Positions 1-9,938 of a DNA stretch of 64,000 bases are shown here, in pieces. The stretch is from Bacteroidaceae bacterium (GTDB taxonomy: Bacteria; Bacteroidota; Bacteroidia; Bacteroidales; Bacteroidaceae), in NCBI GenBank assembly GCA_017461345.1, contig JAFTYP010000022.1, positions 124,001 to 188,000 of the forward strand, in the 5' to 3' direction. Both the position numbers and the translations under genes were made by a program. The stretch's first letter is position 1. Each line of letters opens with the position of its first letter. The notes beneath the pieces were generated by a model. It searched no databases. It was not told where the DNA came from and saw nothing but the letters and a program-made list of their open reading frames with translations.

Positions 1-1184
1 TGGCGTGCCTTTACCTCCTTACGAATCTGGAAGAGATAGAGACCCCACTTCTCGGTGTACCACTTCTGCGCAATCTCAAGTTTCTTCAAGATGGCATTCA
101 TACCTTTTGTCTCAGGACCATTGTCCACCTGTACCCAAGTGTCGAGATACTCGCGGAATGTCATATAAGAAGTCTCGTCTTCGTAAGTCACAGCGTTCTC
201 GGCATTAGCCTTCGCATCTGTCTGGTGGAAACTTGGAACGAAACGCTCTGTCTCCTCGCCTGTCTCGCTGTCGGTACTTGTCTCCTTCAGAATCTTGAAA
301 CGGTTCCAGGGCTTGTTGGGCTCGTCGAGACCTGCAATCTGCAGAGAGTCGATAAGTTCATAAACGAGTTCCTTGTCGCCTTCCTTCACACCGCCATTGG
401 CACAAGCATCGATGATGGTGTACATCCAACGGCAGTCGGTATCGGTAATGGTGCAAGACAATGTCTCCACGAAGTCCTCATAGGTTGCAGAAGAAGCATA
501 GTGGGTGATGAAGCCCAAGCTGTGAGACAAGACAGAGTCGCGCTTCTGCCAGTCGCGGCCATCATAATCGCTGGGAGTAATCTGACCGAAGTTGACAGGA
601 TAAGACTTTGTCTGGTGCAGAATATGAGAGAACTCATGGTGCATGGTGTGGAACTGATCCTTGTTCAGACGCTCGATGTCTGCAGCATTGTATTCGCTTT
701 GGGGAGTCCAAAGCTTCATCTCGTTTACATTGATAAGCGTAATCTTGACACCACCAGAAGCATAACCCAAAGTCTCGGTTTCCGTGGTGGGAGAATAAGC
801 CTTTGAACCAATGAAGTGGAAAATACGGGGACCATACTTCTTCATGAACTCTTCGCCTGCAGACTTTGTGTACACATCATAGAAGAGATACTTAATGAAG
901 TGTGCCAGAAGTTGTGACTTCTTGTAGTCGGCAGGTGTGAGCTGATACTGCAACTGCGATGCAGGGAAGTTGAACTCGTACTGAATCTCTGTGTTGTAAG
1001 GCACTACAAAGTTGTCGTAGAGCCACTTGTCGAACGGATAAGTAGCTTTGCTCTCATCTACTGCCGGTGTCGTGGTATCGAAGATTGATTCTGTGAAGTC
1101 ATCTCCACCACGGCAAGAAGAGAAGGCAGCGACAACTGCTGCTACGCATATTGTATATAATATCTTTTTCATCTTCTTACTCAT
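1..1184 (-). CDS. SusCD-associated zinc metallohydrolase lipoprotein (3' end outside window)
   Basis: The frame opens at the ATG at 1184 and stays open to the left edge, giving about 394 visible residues. The N-terminus is a lipoprotein signal: a hydrophobic stretch, then AAFSSC with Cys at about residue 24. A zinc-protease motif HEFSH lies at about residues 183-187. The arrangement fits the family named substrate import-associated zinc metallohydrolase lipoprotein, whose members sit next to SusC/SusD pairs. It lies 20 bp downstream of susD on the same strand, so it is probably the third gene of a susC-susD-hydrolase operon. Its likely site is the outer membrane surface, cleaving a protein or peptide before or during import; the substrate is not visible. 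Family assignment is from the lipobox, HExxH and neighbours; the C-terminal part cannot be judged. Confidence 0.8.
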   Translation of the reverse strand, partial: MSKKMKKILYTICVAAVVAAFSSCRGGDDFTESIFDTTTPAVDESKATYPFDKWLYDNFVVPYNTEIQYEFNFPASQLQYQLTPADYKKSQLLAHFIKYLFYDVYTKSAGEEFMKKYGPRIFHFIGSKAYSPTTETETLGYASGGVKITLINVNEMKLWTPQSEYNAADIERLNKDQFHTMHHEFSHILHQTKSYPVNFGQITPSDYDGRDWQKRDSVLSHSLGFITHYASSATYEDFVETLSCTITDTDCRWMYTIIDACANGGVKEGDKELVYELIDSLQIAGLDEPNKPWNRFKILKETSTDSETGEETERFVPSFHQTDAKANAENAVTYEDETSYMTFREYLDTWVQVDNGPETKGMNAILKKLEIAQKWYTEKWGLYLFQIRKEVKAR

Positions 1185-1204
1185 TAAAGATTATCGTCAT
1201 CAAT

Positions 1205-2926
1205 TTATTTCTTGTTATTACCCTTTGGCTGATACACACCGGGCACCTTTATGGAAGAACCATCTTGCAACTTAACAGGACGTGTGCGGTCTGTAGAAGG
1301 ATAACCTGCATCGACTACATTCTGCGGGATCTGCAATACACGACGGGGGTCATTCCATGTCAGAGAGTCGGTATGGATTTCATCCTCGTTTGCGCCACGA
1401 TAGTGGTGAATAACCTTGATACCATAACGCTTGATGTCGAACCAACGCTGACCTTCATGAACAGTCTCGACACGACGGAAGTGCAAAATGCAGTCCAGCA
1501 CGCTCAAATCATCGCCTGTCAGAACCTTCTCGAAGCCCATCTCTGCAGGATAGAGTTCACTAACCCAGTCGTTGTTCACCTTAGCACGGTTATACTTTGT
1601 CTTAATCTTATCCAAAGTAAGAGGATCTTCCACCCCGTGCGAACCGGTCCAAAGTTCCAAGTCCTTGATAGCGCCATCGCGGTCGCCCAAGTAAAGCTTG
1701 GCTTCTGCACGGCAGAGAATTGTTTCGTCAGCAGTAAAGGGCTGATAAATCTGATGCACATAACCGATACCAGCAATCTTGTCTGTGTACTCAAAGTACT
1801 CGTAGAGGCGGAAGAGCCAACCACCATACTCCTGACCTGCGCTATTAACGTAAACCATACCTCTGAAAGCAGGCAATACGCTAGACCAGTTAGGGCCAGA
1901 ACCCCAAATAGTTATATCAAGAGTAGAGGGGATATGCCAAGTCTTGCCATTCCAGTCTGTGAAGTTTCCACCTGTGTTGAGAACAAAACGGGCACTTGAA
2001 ACATGCATACGCCACTGAAGTGAGTAGGTGGACTGAATCAGATAGTTGCAAGCCAACTTTTCGTCATTATAATCGTTGACCTTCATCTCCAATGTGTTCT
2101 GGTTGATAGCCTTCCAGTTACGAAGCTGAGGATTTGCGCCCAGAGCATTGTTGGCATACTTCAAAGCCTGCTCGTAATCGCGCTTGAAGAGATAGAAACG
2201 TGCAGCAAACGCATTAGCAGCATTACGGTTGAAGTGGTAAGCGGGAACCTGATACTTTGAATCATCGATAAGGTCGATACCCTCGAGAATATCGCGTTCG
2301 ATTAGGTCGTACACTTCTGCAACACTCTTACGGTACTTAGGGTCACCATAGTTTACGTTAACAGTATTCTCAACTTCTCTTACATAAGCGATACCATTGT
2401 CCGAAAGACTACGTGTCTCGTCCTTGTATGCTTCTGCAAAAACGTTGACGAGAACGAAATGAAGATAACCACGCAGAACATGAGCCTCGCCCCAAGAATG
2501 AGCCAACTCAGGATCGTTTGCAGGGTCTTCACTCATCTGACGCATTGCATCGATGGCATGGTTGGCAACTGCAATACCTTGATAGTATGATTCCCATACG
2601 GTATAAGGTGTGTCGTCTTCGCCTGTGCTAGAGTTATCAATGTCTTCCCACTTATAAGCCTGTTCGTGGAAAATGGCATAAGGAGAATTGTGAGTTGCAG
2701 GAACTACGACATTGTCGTCAACCAAATTGTCACTACTCAACTCACAAAGAAGAGCAGGTGAAGACAAGGGATAGGCAGAAGTCAACAACTTGCTAACCTT
2801 ATCTGCAGTGTCTATTTCAGTACGATTATCAGGAGCCTCGTCGAGCGCAGTGCAAGAGCACATGGCAACAATGCTAAACAATGAGATAGCAAGGAGGCTG
2901 TATATATTTCTATTCATATCCTTCAT
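1205..2926 (-). CDS. SusD/RagB-like outer membrane nutrient-binding lipoprotein
   Basis: A 573-residue protein with a lipoprotein signal (hydrophobic stretch ending in Cys at residues 23 and 25). SusD-type features are the stretch near residue 95 with YxWEDI, helical TPR-like segments (LKYANNAL), and the C-terminal part in which ECF-like residues are replaced by VLDCILHFRRVETVHEGQRWFD, a typical SusD RxxE..GxRxxDxxR block split here as RRVE and GQRWFDIKRYG. SusD proteins form a lid over the partner SusC barrel at the cell surface and bind the imported ligand. The gene starts 15 bp after the susC stop and lies 20 bp before the metallohydrolase gene. The ligand cannot be read from the sequence; no glycoside hydrolase is attached to this locus. 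Confidence 0.9.
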   Translation of the reverse strand: MKDMNRNIYSLLAISLFSIVAMCSCTALDEAPDNRTEIDTADKVSKLLTSAYPLSSPALLCELSSDNLVDDNVVVPATHNSPYAIFHEQAYKWEDIDNSSTGEDDTPYTVWESYYQGIAVANHAIDAMRQMSEDPANDPELAHSWGEAHVLRGYLHFVLVNVFAEAYKDETRSLSDNGIAYVREVENTVNVNYGDPKYRKSVAEVYDLIERDILEGIDLIDDSKYQVPAYHFNRNAANAFAARFYLFKRDYEQALKYANNALGANPQLRNWKAINQNTLEMKVNDYNDEKLACNYLIQSTYSLQWRMHVSSARFVLNTGGNFTDWNGKTWHIPSTLDITIWGSGPNWSSVLPAFRGMVYVNSAGQEYGGWLFRLYEYFEYTDKIAGIGYVHQIYQPFTADETILCRAEAKLYLGDRDGAIKDLELWTGSHGVEDPLTLDKIKTKYNRAKVNNDWVSELYPAEMGFEKVLTGDDLSVLDCILHFRRVETVHEGQRWFDIKRYGIKVIHHYRGANEDEIHTDSLTWNDPRRVLQIPQNVVDAGYPSTDRTRPVKLQDGSSIKVPGVYQPKGNNKK

Positions 2927-2941
2927 ATTTCTTTTTCAACA

Positions 2942-5900
2942 TTAAAAACCGAGACGTACTGTTGCTGTAAACTGCTTGGTGATAGGAGCAGCCACACCAC
3001 CTGAATTGATAAACTCGGGGTCTTGACCATTCAACTTCTTGTCGGCATAGAGCAAGCAAAGGTTTGTTGCTGCAAACTTCACAGATGCACGATTGATGAA
3101 TGATGTCTTCTTGAGCCATCCATCGGGCATTGTATAGGTAAGAGCCACTTCCTTCAAACGGATAAAGTCACCATTTGCTATACGCTCTGTTGAATAGTTG
3201 TAGGCATTGTATGCTGTACGCATTGCTGTAGAACCATAACGGTCAACCTGGCTCTTAGATGCGATAGCCGGAATTGCAGTTACTGCTTCGTCACCGGGGA
3301 TCATCCAACGATTCTTAAAGTCGCGGGGAAGAGCTGAGAGGTCGCTATATGCGTATGAGAATACAGGATCGAGACGAACAACATTACCACCGGCATAGGT
3401 AAGGAAGAGGTCAAGAGAAAGTGAACCCCAATTCTTGCTCTTGTAGCTGAATGTGTTGTTGAATGAACCATAGAAGGTAGGATCTGAAGGACCTTCGTAA
3501 ACGAGGAAGTCCTTTAAGTTCTCTGTCTCCTGGAGGTTTACATCACCTACAGTCTTTTCGCCTCTCTCATTATATACCTGAGGCAGACCCTCTGAATTGA
3601 GGCCGGCGAACTGGTAGCTGAAGATAGAGCGTACGGGATAGCCTTCGATTGCATAACCCAAACCTGTTACGAGGTCGACTGCACGGCTTGCAACCTCGAG
3701 AGAAGTAATCTTGTTCTTCGCCTTAGAGAAGATGAAGTCTGAAGACCACTTGAAGCCATTCTCCTCGACATTAACAGTTGAAAGACCAAGTTCAACACCA
3801 TTGGATTCCATGTCTGCCACGTTGGCATACTTGGCAATCTCACCACCTGCACCTTGAGTATAGGTACGGCCAATCAGGTCGTAGTTGTTACGTCCATATA
3901 CATCGAAGGTCAAGGCAATACGATCCTTCAAGAAACTCAAATCGAGACCGACGTTCCATTCGTGCTTCTTCTCGTAGGTCAACTCTGAGTTAGCCAAAGA
4001 AGAGATGTAGATTGAAGACTCGGCTGCGGAGGTGAAGGGACGCCATGTGTTCTGGGTCATGAAGATAGCCTCGGCATTGGTTACCCATGCTGGGCCTGTA
4101 TCTGCTGTCAAAGAATAGCTACCACGCAACTTAACCTGTGAGAGCCAAGACTTTGTGCCTTCCATGAACTTCTCGTTAGTAAGGTCGTAAGCACCTGAGA
4201 TGTTCCAAGTAGGCAGCCAACGGCTCTGACGGCTCTTGCCCAAACGGTTGGTGCCCTCGTAGCGGAATGTACCATTCAAGGTGTAACGCTGATCGAAGTT
4301 GTAGTTCACCTGGCCATAGTATGCCAAAGTATTGGTCAGAGTATATGATTCGCCGAAGTATTCGGTGTTCTCCTCATTCATCTGCTTGAGCCAGAGGTAC
4401 GGTGTATAGGTGATGCCACCATTGTCGAACTGGTAGCCCCAACCGGTCCAGTTTGTTGCTGTACGACGTACTGAAGAGTACTCTGTACCAACCATACCAT
4501 TGAGTGTATGCAGGTCGTTGAACACATTATTATATTGTGTCATGAAACGGAATGTGTTAGACCTCATGTTGTCGTCGTACTGATACTTGATACCACCCTT
4601 CGGGAGGACAGACTCGGGCAGAGCCAACTCATTGTCGGGGTCGGTATAAAGCAAGGGGTTGTTGTCGCGGATTGTAGAGTTGTCGTCCTGTGCATCAACA
4701 CCTGCACGGTAAGCATTAGCCTGGTTGGCTTTGTCCATCACGTTGTGCTGACGCTTTGTATGTGAGAGACGAGAAGAAATAAGACCACTCATTCTCAACT
4801 CCTTGATAGGACGATATTCCAATTCGCCACGGAACATCAATTCTGTTACCTGTATGTCGTTGTAGTTGTACTCCAACTCGTCGAAGATATTGAAGCCTGT
4901 GTAGAAACGGGTGTAATTGATGTTGGGGTCAAGACAACGGCTGGTGTTCATCGCATAGCTGAAGGGGTTGATGTCGAAGTCACGCTTCACCTCACCTGTC
5001 ACAACGTCGGTTGTACGGTTCAGTGAACCGGGAGCTTCCTGGTTACGCCAGCTACCCTGAGCAGCAAGCTTTACTGTAAGCTGCTCTGCACCTTTCTTGC
5101 CTGAAAGGATGTCGTAAGATGTGTTACCATTGAAGGTGTAACGACTTACGCTACTACGATTTACGAACTGACCGGGGTCATTCAGAACTGACATAGAGAA
5201 GTAGTTCTGTGAACGGTCGGTACCGCCTGAAATGCTGACAGAGTGGTTCTGCTGCATCTTGTTGGTGAACAGGAGGTCGAACCAGTCGGTGTTGCGGAAC
5301 TCGGCTGCTTGAAGGTAAGCATTACGCGCTGCCTCTGTATTCTGCAAACCGAATGCGCCACTTGTGGCGTCGTATTTACGCAATTGTTGGAACATGTAGC
5401 CGTAAATACCGGTGTTCTGAGCATTCACCATATTGTCGAGCTGAAGCCAACCCTTATCGTACATCTCCTTGTAAACACCCATCATCTCCTGAGAGTTCAT
5501 GATGTTAAAGTTGTTGTAGCTGGGTTTGATGCGTGTTGTGAACTCGCCAGTGTAGTTGACGCTGGCACGGCCCTTTGAACCTTTTTTGGTTGTTACAACA
5601 ATCACACCGCCCATGGCACGAGCACCATAGATGGAGGTTGCAGAACCGTCCTTCAGGACAGTAAAGCTCTCGATGTCGTCGGAGTTCAAGCCTGCCACTG
5701 CAGAAGAAATAAGGGTCTTGGCATCACCTGAAGCCAAATCGTCGGCACTGACGTCGACATTGTCTTCGTAGATTACACCATCCACAACCCAAAGAGGCTT
5801 GGAGTTACCGTAGATAGACGTAGCACCACGCACACGAATCTTAGGTGATGCACCGAAGGTTCCAGTGACATTGGTCACCTGCACACCGGCTACACGTCCT

Positions 5901-6328
5901 TCCAACGAACGGCTAACATCGGCCATACCGGAAAGTTTGATTTTCTCGGCATCAACCGTTGCTGCTGCACCCGTAAACAGTCGTTTGTCCATCTGCTGAT
6001 GACCTGTTACAACGACCTCCGTCATCTGGGTATCTTCGTTTTTCAACATGATACGCATACCGTTCTTGGCCTTCACCTTCTCGGTTTTCATACCAATCAT
6101 TGACACTACCAAAACAGAATTCGACTTTACATCCGTCAATGTGAACTTACCGTCGAGATCCGTAATGGCTCTTTTCTGTGTTCCTTCCACCAGAACGTTA
6201 CAGCCCATCAAGGGTTCGTTGTCGTCGGCAGAGAACACGGTTCCCGAAATAGTTGTCTGAGCCACCGCCGTTCCTATACACAGGAAAAGCGCAGCCAAGA
6301 CTACAACAAATTTTTTATAAAACCACAT
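2942..6328 (-). CDS. SusC/RagA-family TonB-linked outer membrane transporter
   Basis: I place the start at the ATG at 6328 (MWFYKKFVVVL), which opens a clean signal peptide ending AVAQ; the open frame continues upstream but adds a non-signal sequence. The protein is then 1128 residues, normal for SusC. Order of domains: carboxypeptidase-like regulatory domain (about 25-100), TonB-box region and plug (TEVVVTGHQQ, then RVRGATSIYG and PLWVVDGVIYED), and a 22-strand beta-barrel ending in a C-terminal Phe (ATVRLGF). It imports a ligand across the outer membrane with energy from TonB/ExbBD. It is first in the operon, with susD starting 15 bp later. A CAAAGGTA element at 6474-6481 (TACCTTTG on the coding strand) could be the -7 box, leaving a leader of about 140 nt; the upstream box is poorly spaced. 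Confidence 0.93.
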   Translation of the reverse strand: MWFYKKFVVVLAALFLCIGTAVAQTTISGTVFSADDNEPLMGCNVLVEGTQKRAITDLDGKFTLTDVKSNSVLVVSMIGMKTEKVKAKNGMRIMLKNEDTQMTEVVVTGHQQMDKRLFTGAAATVDAEKIKLSGMADVSRSLEGRVAGVQVTNVTGTFGASPKIRVRGATSIYGNSKPLWVVDGVIYEDNVDVSADDLASGDAKTLISSAVAGLNSDDIESFTVLKDGSATSIYGARAMGGVIVVTTKKGSKGRASVNYTGEFTTRIKPSYNNFNIMNSQEMMGVYKEMYDKGWLQLDNMVNAQNTGIYGYMFQQLRKYDATSGAFGLQNTEAARNAYLQAAEFRNTDWFDLLFTNKMQQNHSVSISGGTDRSQNYFSMSVLNDPGQFVNRSSVSRYTFNGNTSYDILSGKKGAEQLTVKLAAQGSWRNQEAPGSLNRTTDVVTGEVKRDFDINPFSYAMNTSRCLDPNINYTRFYTGFNIFDELEYNYNDIQVTELMFRGELEYRPIKELRMSGLISSRLSHTKRQHNVMDKANQANAYRAGVDAQDDNSTIRDNNPLLYTDPDNELALPESVLPKGGIKYQYDDNMRSNTFRFMTQYNNVFNDLHTLNGMVGTEYSSVRRTATNWTGWGYQFDNGGITYTPYLWLKQMNEENTEYFGESYTLTNTLAYYGQVNYNFDQRYTLNGTFRYEGTNRLGKSRQSRWLPTWNISGAYDLTNEKFMEGTKSWLSQVKLRGSYSLTADTGPAWVTNAEAIFMTQNTWRPFTSAAESSIYISSLANSELTYEKKHEWNVGLDLSFLKDRIALTFDVYGRNNYDLIGRTYTQGAGGEIAKYANVADMESNGVELGLSTVNVEENGFKWSSDFIFSKAKNKITSLEVASRAVDLVTGLGYAIEGYPVRSIFSYQFAGLNSEGLPQVYNERGEKTVGDVNLQETENLKDFLVYEGPSDPTFYGSFNNTFSYKSKNWGSLSLDLFLTYAGGNVVRLDPVFSYAYSDLSALPRDFKNRWMIPGDEAVTAIPAIASKSQVDRYGSTAMRTAYNAYNYSTERIANGDFIRLKEVALTYTMPDGWLKKTSFINRASVKFAATNLCLLYADKKLNGQDPEFINSGGVAAPITKQFTATVRLGF

Positions 6329-6667
6329 TATTTTAATTATTATTACTTCAATGTTTTCCAAATGCAAAGACAGCTAATACCAAAGCCTGTCACTATTAAG
6401 TATCCTAATAACTATATACCTTATTATATATATAATGTATAGTAAAATCTAAACATTTTTTGAAATTTAGCCACAAAGGTAAGACTATTTTTTCAAATAT
6501 TAGCAAATAGTACTCTAAAATTTAATAATTTTATGCAAAAGCACACCGCAATGGCCGTTTTCCTTACTTTTTGTACAGGATTACCTAAGGTTTACAACAA
6601 GAATCTCATTATTTGAGCCACACAGAAAAAAAGAAATCCAAAAACATGCCTAAACCACATCGAAAAT
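6329..6667. other. AT-rich leader and intergenic stretch upstream of susC
   Basis: About 340 bases without a gene. The only signal I can support is a reverse-strand TACCTTTG -7-like element at 6474-6481. The stretch next to susC (about 6380-6540) is very AT-rich. A 22-nt-unit array follows at 6668. Confidence 0.5.
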
Positions 6668-6755
6668 ATAGGTTAAGCTTTATGGAGATAATGGTTAACC
6701 ATTACCTAAAGAAAGGTTCACCATTCTGGGCAATTAGGTTAAGCATTCCGGAAAC
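6668..6755. repeat. 4 x 22-nt modular array (copy 1)
   Basis: Four 22-nt units. All cores are of the GGTTAAnCATT type: ATAGGTTAAGCTTT, AATGGTTAACCATT, AAAGGTTCACCATT, TTAGGTTAAGCATT. Linkers are ATGGAGAT, ACCTAAAG, CTGGGCAA, CCGGAAAC. It lies downstream of oadB and upstream of susC, both on the minus strand. Confidence 0.85.
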
Positions 6756-6758
6756 AAA

Positions 6759-6789
6759 AAGTGCGCCTCCGCAAAGCAGAAGCGCACCT
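6759..6789 (-). terminator. Rho-independent terminator after oadB
   Basis: On the minus strand a 12-bp stem (GTGCGCTTCTGC paired with GCGGAGGCGCAC, two G-U pairs) with a short loop is followed by a T run (TTTTTG). It begins about 20 bp after the oadB stop. Confidence 0.8.
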
Positions 6790-6808
6790 TATTATATTAA
6801 ATAGATTA

Positions 6809-8065
6809 TTAGCCCAAGAAACTTATCAGCACACCGGCAGCAACAGCCGAGCCGATAACGCCACTGATATTGCTGGACATGCAGTAGTTCAGCACATGGT
6901 TCTTCGGGTCATACTTCGTACTGATAGTGTTGCAAACACGGCTTGCCATTGGAACAGCGCTGAGACCTGTGGCACCAATAAGGGGGTTGATCTTCTTTTT
7001 AGAGAAGAGGTTCCAAACCTTAACCATGCAGATGCCACTGGCAATACTCAAAGCAAAAGCACAGAAGCCACCGGCAACAATACCGAGAGTTGTAACATTG
7101 ATGAAGGCATCCACCGTCATTGTTGCACCTACGCAGAGTCCCAAGAAGATGGTGGCTGCATTCATAATGCCATTGCTGGCTGCATCAAAGAGACGGAAAG
7201 TGTCGTTACCAATCTCCTTCAATAAGTTACCAAACATCAGCATACCCACCAAACTTACCGCTGTAGGCACAAAGATTGCTACAATAGTTGTTACGGCAAT
7301 GGGGAAAATAATCTTCAGTGCACGCATATTCTTTATCTGCATGGTGTCGGGATACAACTTATCCTGCTCCTTCATATTGATGCGAAGTTCCTTCTCGGTG
7401 CACAAGCATTTAACCACAAGAGGGATAATCACAGGCACAAGAGCCATATAACTATATGCTGCAATAGCGATAGGACCAAGCAAATGTGGAGCCAATTTAA
7501 TAGTCGTAAAGATAGCCGTTGGACCATCAGCACCGCCAATGATGCCAAGAGAGCCAGCCTCCTGCGGAGTAAAGCCAATCAGCAAGGCAACAAGCAGCAC
7601 AGCAAAAATACCCATTTGGGCTGCAGCGCCAAAGATAGCAAGCTTAAGGTTGCGCAACATCGGGCCGAAGTCCGTCAATGCACCTACACCCATAAAGATA
7701 ACAGGAGGCAATAAACCACTCTTGATAAGAGCATAGTAAAGATAGTTCATCAAGCCGAGGTCGTGAGCAATCTCATGAAGAGGCATCGAATAAATATCCT
7801 TCTTCACCATTACACCATTCTTCATAAATTCGACCATACCATGACTGTCTGCCTGCAACACACCCATTCCACCACCCGGGAAGTTGGCTATAAGCACACC
7901 GAATGCAATCGGGACAAGCAACAAAGGCTCGTATTTTTTCACAATGCCCAAGTAGAGCAAAGTGAAAGCAAGCAAGTACATTACAATGAACAACGGATTC
8001 TCGCCAATGGCAGAAAACGCTGTCATCGCGTACAGCTTATCGAGGATTTCATATATCATTTCCAT
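6809..8065 (-). CDS. oadB: Na+-pumping decarboxylase beta subunit (OadB/MmdB family)
   Basis: A 418-residue polytopic membrane protein of the OadB/GcdB/MmdB family. Characteristic parts are the N-terminal hydrophobic block, the loop PGGGMGVLQ, GADGPTAIF in the middle and the conserved end region with AGGFCAFALSIASG and NPLIGATGLSAVP. The subunit catalyses decarboxylation of carboxybiotin coupled to Na+ export across the inner membrane. It is the last gene of oadG-oadA-oadB, 16 bp after oadA, and is followed by a hairpin terminator. Whether the complex acts on oxaloacetate or methylmalonyl-CoA depends on the partner carboxyltransferase; the fused OadA next door points to oxaloacetate, or pyruvate carboxylase-like chemistry. 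Confidence 0.93.
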   Translation of the reverse strand: MEMIYEILDKLYAMTAFSAIGENPLFIVMYLLAFTLLYLGIVKKYEPLLLVPIAFGVLIANFPGGGMGVLQADSHGMVEFMKNGVMVKKDIYSMPLHEIAHDLGLMNYLYYALIKSGLLPPVIFMGVGALTDFGPMLRNLKLAIFGAAAQMGIFAVLLVALLIGFTPQEAGSLGIIGGADGPTAIFTTIKLAPHLLGPIAIAAYSYMALVPVIIPLVVKCLCTEKELRINMKEQDKLYPDTMQIKNMRALKIIFPIAVTTIVAIFVPTAVSLVGMLMFGNLLKEIGNDTFRLFDAASNGIMNAATIFLGLCVGATMTVDAFINVTTLGIVAGGFCAFALSIASGICMVKVWNLFSKKKINPLIGATGLSAVPMASRVCNTISTKYDPKNHVLNYCMSSNISGVIGSAVAAGVLISFLG

Positions 8066-8081
8066 AATACACTCCTACTCT

Positions 8082-9914
8082 TTAAGCAAGTTTCATGATG
8101 GGATCATCCTCTTCAACAGAATCACCACTATTTGCCAAAATAGCAGTAATGATGCCTGCCTTATCAGCACGAATGGCATTGAAAGTCTTCATCGCCTCGA
8201 TGTAGCAAAGCACATCGCCTTCCTGAACGGCATCGCCAACCTTCTTAGGAGTTTCGCTATTATCCTTCGTCAAATAGAACTTACCTTCCAGCGGAGCAAG
8301 CAAATCGGAGCCTTCACCTGCAGCTACAGGAGCAGCAGAAGCCGGAGTGGCAGCAGGGGCATCATTGCCGTATGCAATATTCACCTCGTAAGTCTGACCA
8401 TTCACACTCACCTTGATTTGCTTAGGCATTTCGCTGGCAGCAGGAGCATTCTTCTTTGTCTTGCGTTCAGCAAGATCCTTTTCGAAGTCTGCTTTTGCCT
8501 TACCACTCTTGTAAGCACGATACTGTTCGGGGTGCATTGCCAACTCAAAGAGTTCTTCGTCATCCTCGCCAAGTTCCCAATTGTTCTGCTTCATTTCTGC
8601 ACGGAACTCATCAAGTTTGTCGGGATAATAGCTTTGGGGATCATTCGTCTCGAACTCACGGCCTTGCTCCTTAGCCATATCAATCAGTTCCTGAGCAACA
8701 GGACCAGCCAGTTGTCCGCTCTTACCTAAAATCATATCCCAGATGTTATCGGCAATCATGCTCCAACGCTCCTTACCCTTTTCCATCTGGATAACATTCA
8801 TCAAGGCCAAGTTCTTAACATACTGGCTGAACGGTGTCACCAGACAAGGATAACCAACCTTGGGCCAAACATAAGCCACCTCATCGAAAAGTTTAACAAG
8901 CAACTGGTCGGTAGTCAGTTCGGGTTGGTTGTTCTTAACCTTCCATTTGTTCAAACTCTTCAAGTTATCCTCAAGGTCTGTCATCAGTGAACCCATCATG
9001 CCACCAGGCAAACCGGGCTTAACAAGCAGAGAATTATTGATATGGTTGAGTTGGGGAATATAATAACCCAGGAAGTCATCGTACATCTCCTGAATCATAG
9101 TACGCGCTTCCATATATGCCTCCATGTTGATTTCCTTAACCTGGAATCCGGCATCCTTCAGCATTTCCTGAACAGCAATGATGTCGGCATGGCCTGTACC
9201 CCAAGACAAAGGAGACATTGCCGTGTCAATATAATCGCAACCTGCCTTTGCAACCTCCAGAATAGAAGCCATACAGAAGCCAGGACCGGCATGACTATGA
9301 TACTGAATAACAATATCGTTCTTATATGCCTTGATGCCCTCTACAATCTTGCCAAGGCTAACGGGGCGGCCAATGCCTGCCATATCCTTGAGGCAAATCT
9401 CGTCAGCACCAGCATCAATGAATGTTTTTGCCAAATCCACATAGTATTCAACAGTGTGAATAGGGCTATGAGTGATGCACAAACTTGCCTGAGCAATCAT
9501 GCCTGCCTCTTTAGCATATTGAATGGAAGGAATAACATTGCGTGTGTCATTCAATCCGCAGAAAATACGTGTAATGTCAGTACCCTGTGCCTTCTTTACC
9601 TTATAGAAAAGTTTGCGAACATCCTTAGGGCAAGGACTCATGCGCAAACCATTAAGAGCACGGTCAAGCATATGTGTCTGAATGCCCACTTCATGGAAAG
9701 GCTTTGTCCATTGACGTACGCTCACATTGGGATTTTCGCCATAAAGCAGATTGACCTGTTCGAAGCCACCGCCATTAGTTTCTACACGATCAAAACAACC
9801 CATCCGAATAATAGCGGGGGCAACCTTTACAAGTTGATCAACGCGTGGCTGATACTTACCTGCACTTTGCCACATATCGCGGAAGACCAAACTGAATTTT
9901 ACTTCTTTTTTCAT
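8082..9914 (-). CDS. oadA: Oxaloacetate decarboxylase alpha subunit / carboxyltransferase with biotinyl domain
   Basis: 610 residues in three parts: an HMGL-like TIM-barrel carboxyltransferase (about 1-300) with RDMWQS near the start, HSHAGPG and a metal-site region; a conserved PYC/OadA domain (about 300-480); then a linker rich in Ala/Pro (APAATPASAAP) and a C-terminal biotinyl domain with EAMKTFN, the Lys being biotinylated. It transfers the carboxyl group from the substrate to biotin for delivery to OadB. The gene starts 24 bp after oadG. The Ala/Pro hinge is the swinging arm known from this family. Length is normal for OadA. Confidence 0.92.
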   Translation of the reverse strand: MKKEVKFSLVFRDMWQSAGKYQPRVDQLVKVAPAIIRMGCFDRVETNGGGFEQVNLLYGENPNVSVRQWTKPFHEVGIQTHMLDRALNGLRMSPCPKDVRKLFYKVKKAQGTDITRIFCGLNDTRNVIPSIQYAKEAGMIAQASLCITHSPIHTVEYYVDLAKTFIDAGADEICLKDMAGIGRPVSLGKIVEGIKAYKNDIVIQYHSHAGPGFCMASILEVAKAGCDYIDTAMSPLSWGTGHADIIAVQEMLKDAGFQVKEINMEAYMEARTMIQEMYDDFLGYYIPQLNHINNSLLVKPGLPGGMMGSLMTDLEDNLKSLNKWKVKNNQPELTTDQLLVKLFDEVAYVWPKVGYPCLVTPFSQYVKNLALMNVIQMEKGKERWSMIADNIWDMILGKSGQLAGPVAQELIDMAKEQGREFETNDPQSYYPDKLDEFRAEMKQNNWELGEDDEELFELAMHPEQYRAYKSGKAKADFEKDLAERKTKKNAPAASEMPKQIKVSVNGQTYEVNIAYGNDAPAATPASAAPVAAGEGSDLLAPLEGKFYLTKDNSETPKKVGDAVQEGDVLCYIEAMKTFNAIRADKAGIITAILANSGDSVEEDDPIMKLA

Positions 9915-9938
9915 TGTATTACCTTGAAACTTTTCTTT

